Assembly: GCF_000735135.1 (NCBI RefSeq)
Contig: NZ_JPLZ01000006.1
Span: forward strand, 372,001-436,000
DNA from: Chryseobacterium sp. FH1
Lineage (GTDB): Bacteria; Bacteroidota; Bacteroidia; Flavobacteriales; Weeksellaceae
Direction of reading: 5' to 3'
DNA: 64,000 nt
Every line of letters begins with the position of its first letter. Position 1 is the first letter of the stretch. Under the pieces are notes generated by a model that saw only the letters and a program-made list of their open reading frames with translations, was not told the origin of the DNA and did no database searches. Of the stretch, positions 63,803-64,000 are shown one piece after another. The position numbers were made by a program, and so were the translations under genes.

Positions 63803-64000
63803 TTATTGATAAAAATAGTGTCCCGTGATCGTCCAACTAAACAAACAATCCTGCAAAACCTGTCCAGCGCCGATATTGTGGACAATTAGATAACGTTTTC
63901 CATCAGCTGATTTCTTGTTAACCACAATTCCAATATGCGTCAGGTTTTTCGGCAGATCCCACGTTACAATGTCGCCTGGAACATAATCATTGGGATTGCT
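63803..64000 (-). CDS. DUF1287 family protein, 5'-truncated by the right window edge
   Basis: Only the last 65 codons are visible, ending at TAA 63803-63805. The visible residues include PNDYVPGDIVTWDL, THIGIVVNK, LIVHNIGAG and GHYFYQ at the C-terminus, the usual end of DUF1287 proteins, which have an NlpC-like (amidase) fold. The start lies outside the window. It is adjacent to the N-acetylmuramoyl-L-alanine amidase gene. Confidence 0.85.
   Translation of the reverse strand, partial: SNPNDYVPGDIVTWDLPKNLTHIGIVVNKKSADGKRYLIVHNIGAGQVLQDCLFSWTITGHYFYQ

Overview
The window looks like the chromosome of a flavobacterium close to Chryseobacterium (Bacteroidota, Weeksellaceae). It is AT-rich and densely coded. 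It encodes a GLPGLI-family protein, a GldI-type lipoprotein PPIase, a monomeric NADP isocitrate dehydrogenase, two secreted endonucleases with type IX secretion (T9SS) sorting tails, a large TonB-dependent receptor and many small lipoproteins. Two promoters fit the Bacteroidota pattern TTG-(about 20)-TAnnTTTG. Gene assignments come from reading motifs; no database search was run.

Layout. 1-1.9 kb: a convergent type II restriction-modification pair of the Eco47II/Sau96I kind; the methylase is cut by the left edge. 1.9-6.0 kb: an ABM-domain membrane protein, a LytTR regulator followed by a hybrid histidine kinase, and Dps. 6.1-14.7 kb: eleven co-directional secreted, lipoprotein or membrane genes, almost all without known function; two share an FG-GAP/VCBS-like module. 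14.9-21.5 kb: a 54-aa lipoprotein, rhodanese, queG, a TIGR02117 protein, an L,D-transpeptidase, a membrane gene broken by an in-frame TGA, and alaS. 21.6-25.5 kb: DUF4197 and an overlapping operon DUF72 - zinc-less sirtuin - GNAT/nitrilase fusion. 25.6-28.7 kb: a TonB-dependent receptor behind a promoter, a SAM-I riboswitch and an intrinsic terminator. 28.9-31.4 kb: a copper-type P-ATPase with three Cys-rich metal-binding motifs. 31.6-37.6 kb: panE, several secreted or membrane proteins, an EamA transporter, a GLPGLI protein and a cupin. 37.8-41.5 kb: a compact GT2 / NodS-like methyltransferase / PIG-L deacetylase / acyl-CoA-dehydrogenase-like locus, the best candidate for an undescribed pathway. 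41.7-46.8 kb: a methyltransferase, an AraC regulator with a metal-binding-like CxxC N-terminus, icd, tpx and a Crp/Fnr regulator. 46.9-52.8 kb: tatC, kdsD, recQ, a toxin-antitoxin-like pair coupled to a GT4. 52.9-58.2 kb: NUDIX, mnmD, ilvE, gldI, a cyclophilin-FKBP fusion, DnaJ and small proteins. 58.3-64 kb: an SGNH hydrolase, tandem endonuclease I genes, an rbfA-lolE-like pair, an amidase and a DUF1287 fragment at the right edge.

Genes are separated by clean hairpin terminators, often shared by convergent neighbours, and by dispersed short repeats (five copies of a TGTCA-TCTGAGG-TCTCGAAGA element and others). Two repeat-like stretches appear to have been absorbed in frame into the P-type ATPase. 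No tRNA, rRNA, CRISPR array, insertion sequence or prophage was found.
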